Shown in pieces: positions 45,028 through 53,732 of a stretch of 64,000 nucleotides of DNA; position 1 is the first letter of the stretch; the number at the start of each line of letters is the position of its first letter. The stretch comes from Pandoraea pulmonicola (GTDB taxonomy: Bacteria; Pseudomonadota; Gammaproteobacteria; Burkholderiales; Burkholderiaceae). Position numbers and translations under genes: made by a program. Below the pieces are notes generated by a model. It did no database searches. It saw nothing but the letters and a program-made list of their open reading frames with translations, and was not told the DNA's origin. The DNA is taken from positions 5,270,001-5,334,000 of the forward strand of contig NZ_CP010310.2 of NCBI RefSeq assembly GCF_000815105.2. Direction: 5' to 3'.

Positions 45028-46731
45028 TCAGTTCACCGCCGCCGACGATTTCGCGGGTACAGCGGTTTGCGCCGTCGCGCCGCGCACCACGAAGAGCGTC
45101 ACGCTCTGCGGCGGCAGTTCGGCGTGCAGGATGCCGTCCGAGAACGGCGCGTCCGGCCGCCGGGCCAGTTCGTTGTTCGCCAGTTGCCAGACTTCGCTCA
45201 CGCCCGCGCCGGCGAAGTTGGCCAGCGAGATCGTGGCCTTCGCGGCACGGTCCAGTTGCTTGTTGACGACGACGACCGTCATCGCGCCATCGCCCCCGCG
45301 CAATGCGGCAAAGGCAGACACCGTGTCGGGATCGGGGACCTTCGCCGCGATGCTGGTCGAACCGAACTCGCCGCCCTGGCCGTCGTAATTCCGATAGAGC
45401 TTGATGGCCTTGTAGACCGGCATCGACGGATCGAGCGTGCCCCAGCGGGTCGCCATGTCCAGCCTTTCACGGCCGAAGATGCCGAGGATGTCCGCCTGGG
45501 CGGTCGCGCCGTTCATGCGCGTGTCCGCGCCCCAGTTGTACTCGGTGATCGCGATCGGCGTGCCCGGGTGGTAGTAGGTGTCCACCCACTGACGCATCTT
45601 CGGAATCAGCGCCACCACGTCGTTGATCCACGTCGGATCCTTGTAGTCGGGGTCCCAGAGATTGCGGGTCGAGCGATTGCGCATGAGCGCGATGGCGGGC
45701 GAATTGGCGGTGGCTGGCTCCTCGTACTCGCCGCTTTGCGGATAGAAGTGCAGGCTGAAGACATCGACCGGATGGCCTGCCTGCTTCCATTGCGCGAGCA
45801 GCCAGGGCACGTACGGCATGCCGCCGGTCTCCCGCAGACGGTCGGGCGCCTGCGCATACCCGTGCTTGACCGAGTGCTGCTGATCGAAGCCGCTGTAGAG
45901 ATAGCCGTTCCAGCCCCACTCCTCCGGCGCGATGACCTTTGCGTCCGGGTCGGCCGCCTTCACCGCGCGCGAGTAAGCGATCACCTTGGCGGCAATCTCG
46001 CTGGCGTGCGCCCCCGTCGGATGCACGTCGTTGTGAATCAGTTGCCAGAGGCTCGGCTCGTTGTCCATGGCGTAGTAGCGCACGCCACCGGCGCGCGCCG
46101 GACCGAATTGCTGCACGAGGGCGGCCACGCGCGCCTGCTGGCTGGCCGGATCGTCGGGCACCGTCGCGTCGTCCGGATCGTTCACGACCGGCGTGCCGTT
46201 GCGCAGAATACCGTTGCCGGCGTCGGTCATGCCGTCCACATCATGGTTCTGCTGCGGCCCGTACTTCGCGATCGAGAAGCTCGCAAGCCGCTCGCGGGCG
46301 CGCGAGAGCGTGGCGACCCGGCCGAGCATCGAAATCGTGACGATCGGCGTGGCGCCGCCGGCCTGCGTGAGCGCCACGAACCGGTCGCCGAACTGATCGT
46401 TGATGTCCGCCGGGTTGACCGGCAGGCTCTCGTAGTACCAATCGCGCCCGGCGTTGCGCGCGTCGAGCCGCCAGTTATAGGCCGACGCGCTGTTGCCCCC
46501 GGAACGGTTCAGCGGCACGCGCAGGTCCTGCAGCATGGCCGTCGTGCCGAAGTTGATGCCGTAGATGTACGGATTGATCGGATGCCGGTTGGCGGCCGCG
46601 TCGACGGAAATGGCGACCGGCAGCGCGCCGCCGGGCGTCGCTTCGGTGCACGCGGCGGCCGACAGCATCAACGCGGCGCCGGCCAGTTGGATCAGACGGA
46701 CGCACGAATTACGGTGCCGCGATACGCGCAT
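45028..46731 (-). CDS. Secreted GH44-like glycoside hydrolase, probable lipoprotein
   Basis: 567 residues. The signal sequence ends in LMLSAAAC, a usable lipobox. The catalytic (beta/alpha)8 domain reads YIYGINFG, LNRSGGNSASAYNW, YYAMDNEPSLW (acid/base Glu) and ITEYNWGADTRMN (nucleophile Glu), the GH44 pattern. A C-terminal beta domain (MTVVVVNKQLDRAAKATISLANF) follows. GH44 enzymes cut beta-1,4 glucans and xyloglucans. In this locus it may trim or release the locus's own polymer, or reveal that the polymer has a beta-1,4-glucan-like backbone. Its start overlaps the polymerase stop by 23 bases. Confidence 0.85.
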   Translation of the reverse strand: MRVSRHRNSCVRLIQLAGAALMLSAAACTEATPGGALPVAISVDAAANRHPINPYIYGINFGTTAMLQDLRVPLNRSGGNSASAYNWRLDARNAGRDWYYESLPVNPADINDQFGDRFVALTQAGGATPIVTISMLGRVATLSRARERLASFSIAKYGPQQNHDVDGMTDAGNGILRNGTPVVNDPDDATVPDDPASQQARVAALVQQFGPARAGGVRYYAMDNEPSLWQLIHNDVHPTGAHASEIAAKVIAYSRAVKAADPDAKVIAPEEWGWNGYLYSGFDQQHSVKHGYAQAPDRLRETGGMPYVPWLLAQWKQAGHPVDVFSLHFYPQSGEYEEPATANSPAIALMRNRSTRNLWDPDYKDPTWINDVVALIPKMRQWVDTYYHPGTPIAITEYNWGADTRMNGATAQADILGIFGRERLDMATRWGTLDPSMPVYKAIKLYRNYDGQGGEFGSTSIAAKVPDPDTVSAFAALRGGDGAMTVVVVNKQLDRAAKATISLANFAGAGVSEVWQLANNELARRPDAPFSDGILHAELPPQSVTLFVVRGATAQTAVPAKSSAAVN

Positions 46732-48001
46732 GGAAACTCCGGGGATCGGCACGGTGATCGAAGCCGCCGGCGCGCCAGATGTAGACGAAGACCGCCAGAA
46801 TGACGGCCGTCTCGCCCGGCGCAAGCGTCGGCGGATAGAAGAACGAAGCGAGCAGGACAAAGATCAGGTAGTCGAACAGCGCGCCCAGAAAATCGTCTTC
46901 GACTTCGGCACGCAGCCGTCGGTAGAAAAACAGGCCGCGCAGTTGCAGGCACAGGACGATGAGCGCGCCGATCAGGCCGTACTCGAACACGATCCCGAGC
47001 CAGGTGATGTCCGCCAGGAAGAAGAAGTGGTGGAAGTAGCCCGTGAGACTCTCGCCGCTTGCCGGACTGATCGTGCCCACGCCGAACAGCCACCGCATCG
47101 GTTCGTTGCCGAGAAAGCGCGTGGCGAGCGCGGCCGAGATCCGACGGGTGTCGAAGCCGGTTTCCGACCCAGCGCTGAAGATGGTCGCCAGATACCCCAT
47201 CGAGAAGACCGACGCCAGCGCGATCGGCGCGATCAGCAGCAGTCCGATGCGCGCGCGAGGCCGCGCCCACGCGAACGTGTTGATGACCAGCACCCCCATG
47301 ATGCCGATGGCGAGCGCGCGCGACTTCACGATCAGCAGCGCCACCGCGAGCGCCACGAGCACGCCGGCGAGATAGCCCAGGTGCCGCTCGAAGAAGGCGC
47401 GCCGGTAGCAGAAGAACAGCAGGATGAACGGGAAATACATCGACATCCGGATGCGATGCCCGCGGCTGTCGCTCGTGAAGAACGGCGCCTGCCCGAACAC
47501 GTACGTCTCCTTGTACCAGCCGGCGGGCACGACCGCCCACAGGAAGATCAGCGTGCCGACGACGATCGCGCCCAGGATCACGAAGCTGCGCCCCAGCTCG
47601 CTCAGCGTCGGCTTGAGCATGAGCAGCAGCGCGAGGAAGGAAAAGAAATACAGGATGGGCAGCAGCTTCACCTGCGCGGTGATGCTCGTGAAGAAGCTCT
47701 CGTCGAAGTAGATGACGGCGGCGAAGCTCGGCATCAACACCAGCCACGCGAAGCTCAGCAGCACCTGCCGTGTCATGGGGAAGCGCGGTTGACTGCCCAG
47801 GCGCAGCGCCAGCGGCAGCGTGAGCACCGGAAACGCCTTCGAGAGCGCCCACAGCGGATACAGCGCCGAAATGTAGTGGAACGTCTGCCCGAACAGCGGC
47901 AGAAGCAGCACCAGGCACCACATGACGCGGGGGCGCGACGCGCCGCCCCGGAACACGGGAGGCAGTGCTTGCGCCGGCGCGTCGGCGCCGGCATCGGTCA
48001 T
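46709..48001 (-). CDS. Wzy-type polysaccharide polymerase / O-antigen ligase-like membrane protein
   Basis: 430 residues from the ATG (a GTG nine codons upstream is also possible). About eleven hydrophobic segments with a large loop (about 280-345) containing SETGFDTRRISAALATRFLGNEPMRWLFGVG, as in Wzy/WaaL proteins. It is assigned by topology and neighbours rather than by a catalytic motif. It would link repeat units in the periplasm. Overlaps the GH44-like gene. Confidence 0.75.
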   Translation of the reverse strand: MTDAGADAPAQALPPVFRGGASRPRVMWCLVLLLPLFGQTFHYISALYPLWALSKAFPVLTLPLALRLGSQPRFPMTRQVLLSFAWLVLMPSFAAVIYFDESFFTSITAQVKLLPILYFFSFLALLLMLKPTLSELGRSFVILGAIVVGTLIFLWAVVPAGWYKETYVFGQAPFFTSDSRGHRIRMSMYFPFILLFFCYRRAFFERHLGYLAGVLVALAVALLIVKSRALAIGIMGVLVINTFAWARPRARIGLLLIAPIALASVFSMGYLATIFSAGSETGFDTRRISAALATRFLGNEPMRWLFGVGTISPASGESLTGYFHHFFFLADITWLGIVFEYGLIGALIVLCLQLRGLFFYRRLRAEVEDDFLGALFDYLIFVLLASFFYPPTLAPGETAVILAVFVYIWRAGGFDHRADPRSFHARIAAP

Positions 48002-48113
48002 GTCGAGGGAAGAGGTCCCGGCTGTCACGAAGCGGTTGAAATCGGTGGATAGACTTGGGCGATCCCGGCGGCGCGCCGCTGCGCGGCCGGCCGGTCATGG
48101 ACGTCGTTGGCGA

Positions 48114-48830
48114 TCAGAAGGAGCGTGCGCCGTTGATGTCGTAGTTCACGTTCTTCTGGAACGGCAGTGCCTTGTTGATGTACTGGTCGATCCACAGATC
48201 CACCTCGGCAATCGACGACTTGGGCACGAAGATGGTGTCGTTGGACTGCAACACCACGTCCTGCGCCGGATCGCCTTGCTGGGTAAGCGCCTTGACGTCG
48301 ATCGTGCGCAGCATCGGGCGGCCGTCCGGGCTGCGACGGATCAGCACCACCTCGCCGGTGCGAGCCGTATCGAGCAGGCCCTGCGCGGTGATGATCGCCT
48401 GCATCACGCTCATGCCGGGCGTGAGCGCCAGTTCGCCGGGCTTGCCGACCTCGCCGCCGACGAAGACGTGCGCGGCCGTCTGCGTGACGGATACCAGCGC
48501 ATGGGCGTTGGCCGTCATGCCGGCGGTGGCCAGCGCGCGGTTGACCGTCTCGCCGAACTGGGTGAGCGTCTGGCCGGCGGCGGGCAGTGTGCCGGCGAAA
48601 GGCATGGCGACGGTGCCGTCGGGGGCGACGCGCCCCTTGTAGTTGAGTTCGACGTTAAAAGGCAGGACGACCGAAATATCGTCGCCGGGCAACAGACGGT
48701 AAGGGCTCGGGGCGGCGTCCACCCAGGTCGCGAAATTAGTGGGTTGCTGGTATTTCGTGTCGACCCAGGTGTGGGTGCAGGCGGTCAGCGTCATCAGCGC
48801 CAGAACGCAGGCCGGGCGGAGCATGTTCAT
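48114..48830 (-). CDS. Wza-like polysaccharide export lipoprotein
   Basis: 238 residues. Lipobox LMTLTAC with Cys at 18. YRLLPGDDISVVLPFNVELNYKGRVAPDGTVAMPFAGTLPAAG is the Poly_export domain, followed by one SLBB domain (VFVGGEVGKPGELALTPGMSVMQAIITAQGL). It is shorter than E. coli Wza, with a single SLBB and no clear C-terminal amphipathic helix, which is common for GumB-like exporters. Divergent from the Wzz-like gene across a 215-bp gap that should hold both promoters. Confidence 0.93.
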   Translation of the reverse strand: MNMLRPACVLALMTLTACTHTWVDTKYQQPTNFATWVDAAPSPYRLLPGDDISVVLPFNVELNYKGRVAPDGTVAMPFAGTLPAAGQTLTQFGETVNRALATAGMTANAHALVSVTQTAAHVFVGGEVGKPGELALTPGMSVMQAIITAQGLLDTARTGEVVLIRRSPDGRPMLRTIDVKALTQQGDPAQDVVLQSNDTIFVPKSSIAEVDLWIDQYINKALPFQKNVNYDINGARSF

Positions 48831-49045
48831 CGGAAAATTGGCAAAAAGCCGAGGTTTGACGGTTTGGATCGTACTCTAGAGCACTTGGCCGTTCTCGCCA
48901 AGCACGAAGAAAGTGCGTCAGATTTAGGGGAAAGTCGCTGTAGGGCCGACCGCCCGGGTAGTTTCTTCCGTAATATATGCGCCTTGAAACCACACTTGTT
49001 GGCCCGGCAACGCTTCCGCTTCTCGCATCCCGATTCTTGCTCCCT

Positions 49046-51208
49046 ATGGCAATTACGACCAGAACAAGGCCTGACCGGCACGCCGCCGTCGTCGATGTGA
49101 CGATTCGAGACTATCTCAATACCCTTTTCTATTACCGCAGGATTGCGACAGCGGTATTTCTCGGCATCGTCGCCATCGGGATTCTGGTCGCCCTCTTCGT
49201 CCCCATCCCCTACAAGGCGCAAGCCACGCTGCTGGTCCTCAATGCCGGGTATTACGACCAGACCAACAACCCGAACGCGGGGGTGGCGCTGCAACCGCCG
49301 GTCGGTCAGTTGAACGGCGTGGAAGCGCAGATCCTGTCGAGCCCCGAGCTGCACCGCGAGGTCATCCTGTCCAAGCTCGGACCGGGCGCCACCGAGCGCG
49401 ACATCGACCGCGAACTGCAGACCTTCGAGCGCCGCCTGCACATCGAGCAGAACGATCTGGCCAACACCATCACGCTCACCTATTCGGATTCCGATCCAAA
49501 GGCCGCCGCCGACGCGCTCGCGCGCCTGCTCGACAAGTACTTCCGCCAGCGCGCCTCGATCTTCACGTCCGGGCGCGTCGATCTGCTGGTGAGCCAGCGC
49601 GACGAGGTGGGCAAGCAACTGGACAAGGCCGACGCCGATCTGCTCGCGTTCCAGAAGAAGCACGGCATCGTCAAGATCGACGACCAGACTTCGCGCGCCG
49701 TGCTGCTCGAGAGCCAGCTGGTCCAGCGCAAGCTGGAAACCGAGGCCAAGCTGCTTCAGGACCGCAGCGAGCTCAAGTCGCTCCAGACGTCGACCAAGGA
49801 CGTGCGTTCGACCATCCCGATCTACACCGACGACTCGGAAGCCAGCCGTGCGCTCAACGGCATGCAGGTCTCGTTGATGGAACTGGAGACCAAGCGCGCC
49901 GACTTCGCTTCGCGTTATCTGCCGACCTCGCCGTTCGTGCAGCAGCTCGACAAGCAGATTGCCGACATGCGCGCGAACATCGCGAGCCAGAAGCAGCAGA
50001 TGACCACGGCGACGCGCCTCGGCCACAACAACTATTACGACGTGGTCCAGGAGCGTCTGGCCGTGCTCAACGCGAGCATCGCGGGCGGTCAGGCACAGGC
50101 GCAGGCGCTCGACGACCAGATCCGCGAGACCCGCAACAAGCTGCAGGGACTGAGCGACGTGTCCAGCCAGTTGAGCCAGTTGCAGGCGCGGCGCGACATC
50201 CTCGCCGACAGCTTCAAGGAGCGCTCGCGCCAGGTGGAACTCGCGCGGGTGCAGCAAGGCCAGGTCAGCCAGACCAACGGCACGAACGTGCGCGTGATCC
50301 AGGCGCCGTTCCCGCCGTCGCAGCGCAGCGTCTCGGCGAGCCTCCTGATCGCGGCGTCGATCGCGGCCGGTCTGCTGATTTCCGCACTCACCGTGCTGAT
50401 CCTCGCCAGTCTGCGCGAGACCTTTCTCAGCCCGGAGCAGGTCGAGCGGGCGCTGCTGCTGCCGGTGGTCAATGCGCCGGTCATGCTCGGCGGCGACCGA
50501 CGGCCCGGCGCGGCGGCAGGCGTTTCCACGGCAACCGCAGCCCCGGACCCCGTCGCAAGTCGGCCGGCCCATATGGCCTACGGCCGCATGATCGCCGCGA
50601 TCAACAGCAGCACCGACGCACACGCCAAGGTCGTCATGGTGCTCTCCACCGGCAGGAACGACGGCCTGGCTTCGGTCATCCAGGGGCTGACCGTCGAGCT
50701 CGAGCACCGCTCGACCAAACCGATCGTCATCCTCGACATCGCCTCCACGCCGGACAACCCGCTGTACGGAAAACCCAACGCGCAGGGCTTGCTCGCATGG
50801 CCGGGAGGGCGCGGCGCGTCCACCGACGAGCCTGCAGCGCAGGATGACGGCGCCAGGCCGGACACGCTGGCGTTCACGCGTGTCGAGGGGCACAACATCG
50901 TGGTGGCGCAGCCGCGCAACGGGGCCATCCCGTCGTCGTGGCAGCAGGTCACGCAATTGTTCGACGCCCTGCGCGAGTCGCACGACTACATCGTGGTCCA
51001 CGCGCCACCGTCGAGCCAGTCGTTCACCGGCATCGAAAACGCTTCGCTGGCGGACGCCACCGTGCTCGTGGTGCGCGCGGAAGCCACGCGCAAGCCGGTC
51101 ATCGCCGGCCTGAAGTCGCAGGTCGAAGACGCGGGCGGCCGATTGATCGGCGTCGCACTGACGCACCGCCGCGGGTACATCCCGGCGTCCATCTACCGCT
51201 ACTTCTAG
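49046..51208 (+). CDS. Wzz/GumC-like chain-length protein with degenerate BY-kinase domain
   Basis: 720 residues. TM1 (IATAVFLGIVAIGILVALFV), a periplasmic Wzz head, long coiled coils (about 120-420), a GNVR-like block (ARVQQGQVSQTNGTNVRVIQAPFPPSQRS) and TM2 form a GumC-type protein. The cytoplasmic part resembles a CpsD/Wzc kinase, but the Walker A position reads LSTGRNDGLASV without GKT/S. Walker A' is VILDIAS and Walker B is YIVVHAPP, losing Asp residues. No C-terminal tyrosine cluster is visible. It probably controls length without kinase activity. Confidence 0.9.
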   Translation: MAITTRTRPDRHAAVVDVTIRDYLNTLFYYRRIATAVFLGIVAIGILVALFVPIPYKAQATLLVLNAGYYDQTNNPNAGVALQPPVGQLNGVEAQILSSPELHREVILSKLGPGATERDIDRELQTFERRLHIEQNDLANTITLTYSDSDPKAAADALARLLDKYFRQRASIFTSGRVDLLVSQRDEVGKQLDKADADLLAFQKKHGIVKIDDQTSRAVLLESQLVQRKLETEAKLLQDRSELKSLQTSTKDVRSTIPIYTDDSEASRALNGMQVSLMELETKRADFASRYLPTSPFVQQLDKQIADMRANIASQKQQMTTATRLGHNNYYDVVQERLAVLNASIAGGQAQAQALDDQIRETRNKLQGLSDVSSQLSQLQARRDILADSFKERSRQVELARVQQGQVSQTNGTNVRVIQAPFPPSQRSVSASLLIAASIAAGLLISALTVLILASLRETFLSPEQVERALLLPVVNAPVMLGGDRRPGAAAGVSTATAAPDPVASRPAHMAYGRMIAAINSSTDAHAKVVMVLSTGRNDGLASVIQGLTVELEHRSTKPIVILDIASTPDNPLYGKPNAQGLLAWPGGRGASTDEPAAQDDGARPDTLAFTRVEGHNIVVAQPRNGAIPSSWQQVTQLFDALRESHDYIVVHAPPSSQSFTGIENASLADATVLVVRAEATRKPVIAGLKSQVEDAGGRLIGVALTHRRGYIPASIYRYF

Positions 51209-51230
51209 CCGCCGGACCGGCCTGCCGACC

Positions 51231-52202
51231 ATGCAACAAATCAGCGCGATCCTGCCGATCAAGACCCGGGGGCGTCACTACGCCGACAACATCGGTCGGT
51301 GCGACATCCTGTTCTCGTCGCTGCGCCACTTCACGACGCCGGACCTGTTCCATCGTTTCGTGATCATCGTGCCGCACGACGAGGTGGACGAAGTCAGGGG
51401 CTATGCAAAGGCCTGGTCGGACTTCCCCATCGAAGTGATCGACGAATCGCAATACATGGGCGTGTTCGCCGAGTTCTCGCAGCGCCACCAGATTCGCAAC
51501 TGGCATCGCCAGCAGATCATCAAGATCAATGCGCCGGAGTGGATCGAGACCGAGTACTTCCTGATCTTCGACCCCGACTGCTTCGCCACGCACCCGTTCG
51601 ACGTGAACTCCCTCATCGTCGACGGCCGCGCGATCACGCACCTGAAAGGGCGCAGCGTCGAGCCGTACTACTGGGAGGCGTCGGCGAAACTGCTCGACGT
51701 CGAGCCGCATCTGGAGCGCGACGGCGTCTGGTGGACGCCCGCCACGCTGTCGCGCTCGCTCTGCCTGTCGCTGCAAAAGCGCCTGGAAGCGGTGCACGGC
51801 ACCGACTGGAAGCGGGTGCTGCTCGCCAACTACGCCGTGGACTGGACCGAATACACGCTGTACTGGCTCAACGCCGAGCACGAAGGACTGCTGGATCGCC
51901 ATCACGCGCAGGCCGTGCCGCCGCAACGCACGCTGCATGCGAGCGAGAGCGTGTGGTTCGCCGAGAAGATGCAGGAGTGGGACGCCGCGCACTACTTCGC
52001 GCCGGACAGCGACGGGCTCTTCGCGGTCGTGCAAAGCAATACGAAGATTCCGCTCGACCAGGTGGTGACCAAGCTCTCGCCCTACTTCCCGATCACGATT
52101 CAGCCCTATGAGCGACATGTCGACCCCGTGCTCAAGGGGGCCGAGCTGTATTCCGCCGTAGTGCGCCGCGGGCTCAAGATGCTGCGCAAGCTGCGAGGGT
52201 AA
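51231..52202 (+). CDS. DUF6492-family protein, putative glycosyltransferase
   Basis: 323 residues, soluble. AILPIKTRGRHYADNIGRCDILFSSLRHF opens a GT-A-like fold, EYFLIFDPDCFAT gives a DxD motif, and ESVWFAEKMQEW supplies another acidic site. I recognise it as a DUF6492 protein of polysaccharide loci. A role as a glycosyltransferase is inference from the DxD and the position between the Wzz-like and acyltransferase genes. Confidence 0.7.
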   Translation: MQQISAILPIKTRGRHYADNIGRCDILFSSLRHFTTPDLFHRFVIIVPHDEVDEVRGYAKAWSDFPIEVIDESQYMGVFAEFSQRHQIRNWHRQQIIKINAPEWIETEYFLIFDPDCFATHPFDVNSLIVDGRAITHLKGRSVEPYYWEASAKLLDVEPHLERDGVWWTPATLSRSLCLSLQKRLEAVHGTDWKRVLLANYAVDWTEYTLYWLNAEHEGLLDRHHAQAVPPQRTLHASESVWFAEKMQEWDAAHYFAPDSDGLFAVVQSNTKIPLDQVVTKLSPYFPITIQPYERHVDPVLKGAELYSAVVRRGLKMLRKLRG

Positions 52203-52216
52203 GGGGAATCAGGGCA

Positions 52217-53356
52217 ATGGGCAGTCGCCGTGACAAGCTGGTCGGCATCGAAATTCTGCGGTTCCTGAGCGCATTTGCCGTGCTCATCTGGCATTACCAG
52301 CATTTCTTCTTCCGCCCGGCGACGGCATCGATCGATGTCGTGCGCAGCGCCGAGCCGCTCTACGGCTGGCTGCATCCGTTCTATGACTTCGGCTGGCTTG
52401 GCGTCAACGTCTTCTGGACGATCTCCGGATTCATCTTCTTCAACCGGTATCTGGACAGGATCGCGGCGCGCACCGTATCGGGCGGCCTGTTTTTCCTGAA
52501 CCGCTTCTCGCGGCTCTACCCGCTGCATATCGTCACGCTGATCGCCGTCGCGCTGCTGCAGTCGTATTACGTGCGCGGGAATCACGCGTTTTTCGTGTAT
52601 CCGTACAACACGCCGTACGACTTCTTCGTCAACCTGATCTTCGCCTCGGGCTGGCTTACGCCCTATACCGACTCGTTCAACGGGCCGGTGTGGAGCGTGT
52701 CGACGGAAATCGTCATTTACGTGGCGTTCTTCCTGCTGGCGCGGTTTTTCCGCATCGGCCTGATCGCGACACTAGGTCTCATGGGGCTGGCCGCGGCCGC
52801 GGGCGGATGGTTGATCCATCATCAGATCAAGGGCAGCGAGTCGAACATCGTCTTCTGCGCCTTCTATTTCTTCATGGGTGGAGCCGTGCACCTGCTGTAC
52901 CAACGGCTGCGCGAGTGGATCGAGACGCACCGTCTGGCAACGATCGTGCTGTGCTGCGCGGTGTACGCGGGCTTGATCGGATTCTGCGCGGTCTTCGGCG
53001 GCACGAAGTATCTGGCGGCGACCGTCATCGCGCCGGTGTCGATCGTGCTGCTGCAGGTCGTCGATCCCTGGATTCCGGAGCGGCTGGCGGTGCCCATCGT
53101 CAATCTGGGCAACACGACCTACTCCAGCTATCTGATCCACTTTCCGCTGCAGCTCACGACCGTGATCGTCCTGCGGCAATGGGGCATCGACAGTGCGTCG
53201 GTGGCCATGAACGCGTGGTTCCTGGCGGCTTATCTGGTGGTGGTGTTCGTACTGGCCCGTCTGGTTTATCGCGGGTTCGAAGCGCCGGCCCAGACGCTCG
53301 TCCGCCGTCGCATGGCCTGGCTGGGTGGGCGAGCGCCCGTCAAGACGGCCAATTGA
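52217..53356 (+). CDS. Acyltransferase 3 (OafA/YrhL-type) membrane protein
   Basis: 379 residues with ten to eleven membrane segments. The family N-terminus is clear: GIEILRFLSAFAVLIWHYQHFFF with the conserved Arg and His, FGWLGVNVFWTISGFIFF, and RFSRLYPLHI. WSVSTEIVIYV and YLIHFPLQL are later family blocks. It should O-acetylate (or otherwise acylate) the sugar repeat unit in the membrane, independently of the MBOAT system further on. It follows DUF6492 after 14 bp. Confidence 0.92.
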   Translation: MGSRRDKLVGIEILRFLSAFAVLIWHYQHFFFRPATASIDVVRSAEPLYGWLHPFYDFGWLGVNVFWTISGFIFFNRYLDRIAARTVSGGLFFLNRFSRLYPLHIVTLIAVALLQSYYVRGNHAFFVYPYNTPYDFFVNLIFASGWLTPYTDSFNGPVWSVSTEIVIYVAFFLLARFFRIGLIATLGLMGLAAAAGGWLIHHQIKGSESNIVFCAFYFFMGGAVHLLYQRLREWIETHRLATIVLCCAVYAGLIGFCAVFGGTKYLAATVIAPVSIVLLQVVDPWIPERLAVPIVNLGNTTYSSYLIHFPLQLTTVIVLRQWGIDSASVAMNAWFLAAYLVVVFVLARLVYRGFEAPAQTLVRRRMAWLGGRAPVKTAN

Positions 53357-53416
53357 CGGCGTACCGATGGGGGACGGACCGGGGACGCATCGCAGGCACG
53401 ATGCGTGTTTTGCCGA

Positions 53417-53641
53417 TCAATGCTGGTGATGGTGGCGATGCGACCAGAGCGGGTCCATCGAGTCGACGAACGACGCCACCGCCTCCTTGTCGCCCGTCGC
53501 GTGACGCATCAGTTGACCGCATTTGCACCACCCCTGATAGGGCGTGATGTGCGAGCAGGCGGAGGTCTTCTGCAGATAGAGCGTGACGGGCTTGGCGCAC
53601 TTCGTGCACTTGAACTTGAGAGTGAGGGCGAGTTTGCTCAT
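53417..53641 (-). CDS. Small zinc-ribbon-like Cys/His protein
   Basis: 74 residues. KFKCTKCAKPVTLY and CSHITPYQGWCKCGQLMRH carry a CxxC and further Cys residues in a ribbon-like spacing, and the C-terminus is HRHHHQH. I do not know the family. The Cys spacing and charged composition look protein-like. The ribosome site is weak. It is antisense to the region just before the DUF4434 gene, so it could also be a chance frame. Confidence 0.5.
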   Translation of the reverse strand: MSKLALTLKFKCTKCAKPVTLYLQKTSACSHITPYQGWCKCGQLMRHATGDKEAVASFVDSMDPLWSHRHHHQH

Positions 53642-53732
53642 GATGAATTCGCGGCAACACGGGCACTGCGACGCAGGGGACGACGTGCTGTACAGCGCGG
53701 AAATCGCGCGGAAAAGCGCCATTGTACCGGGA

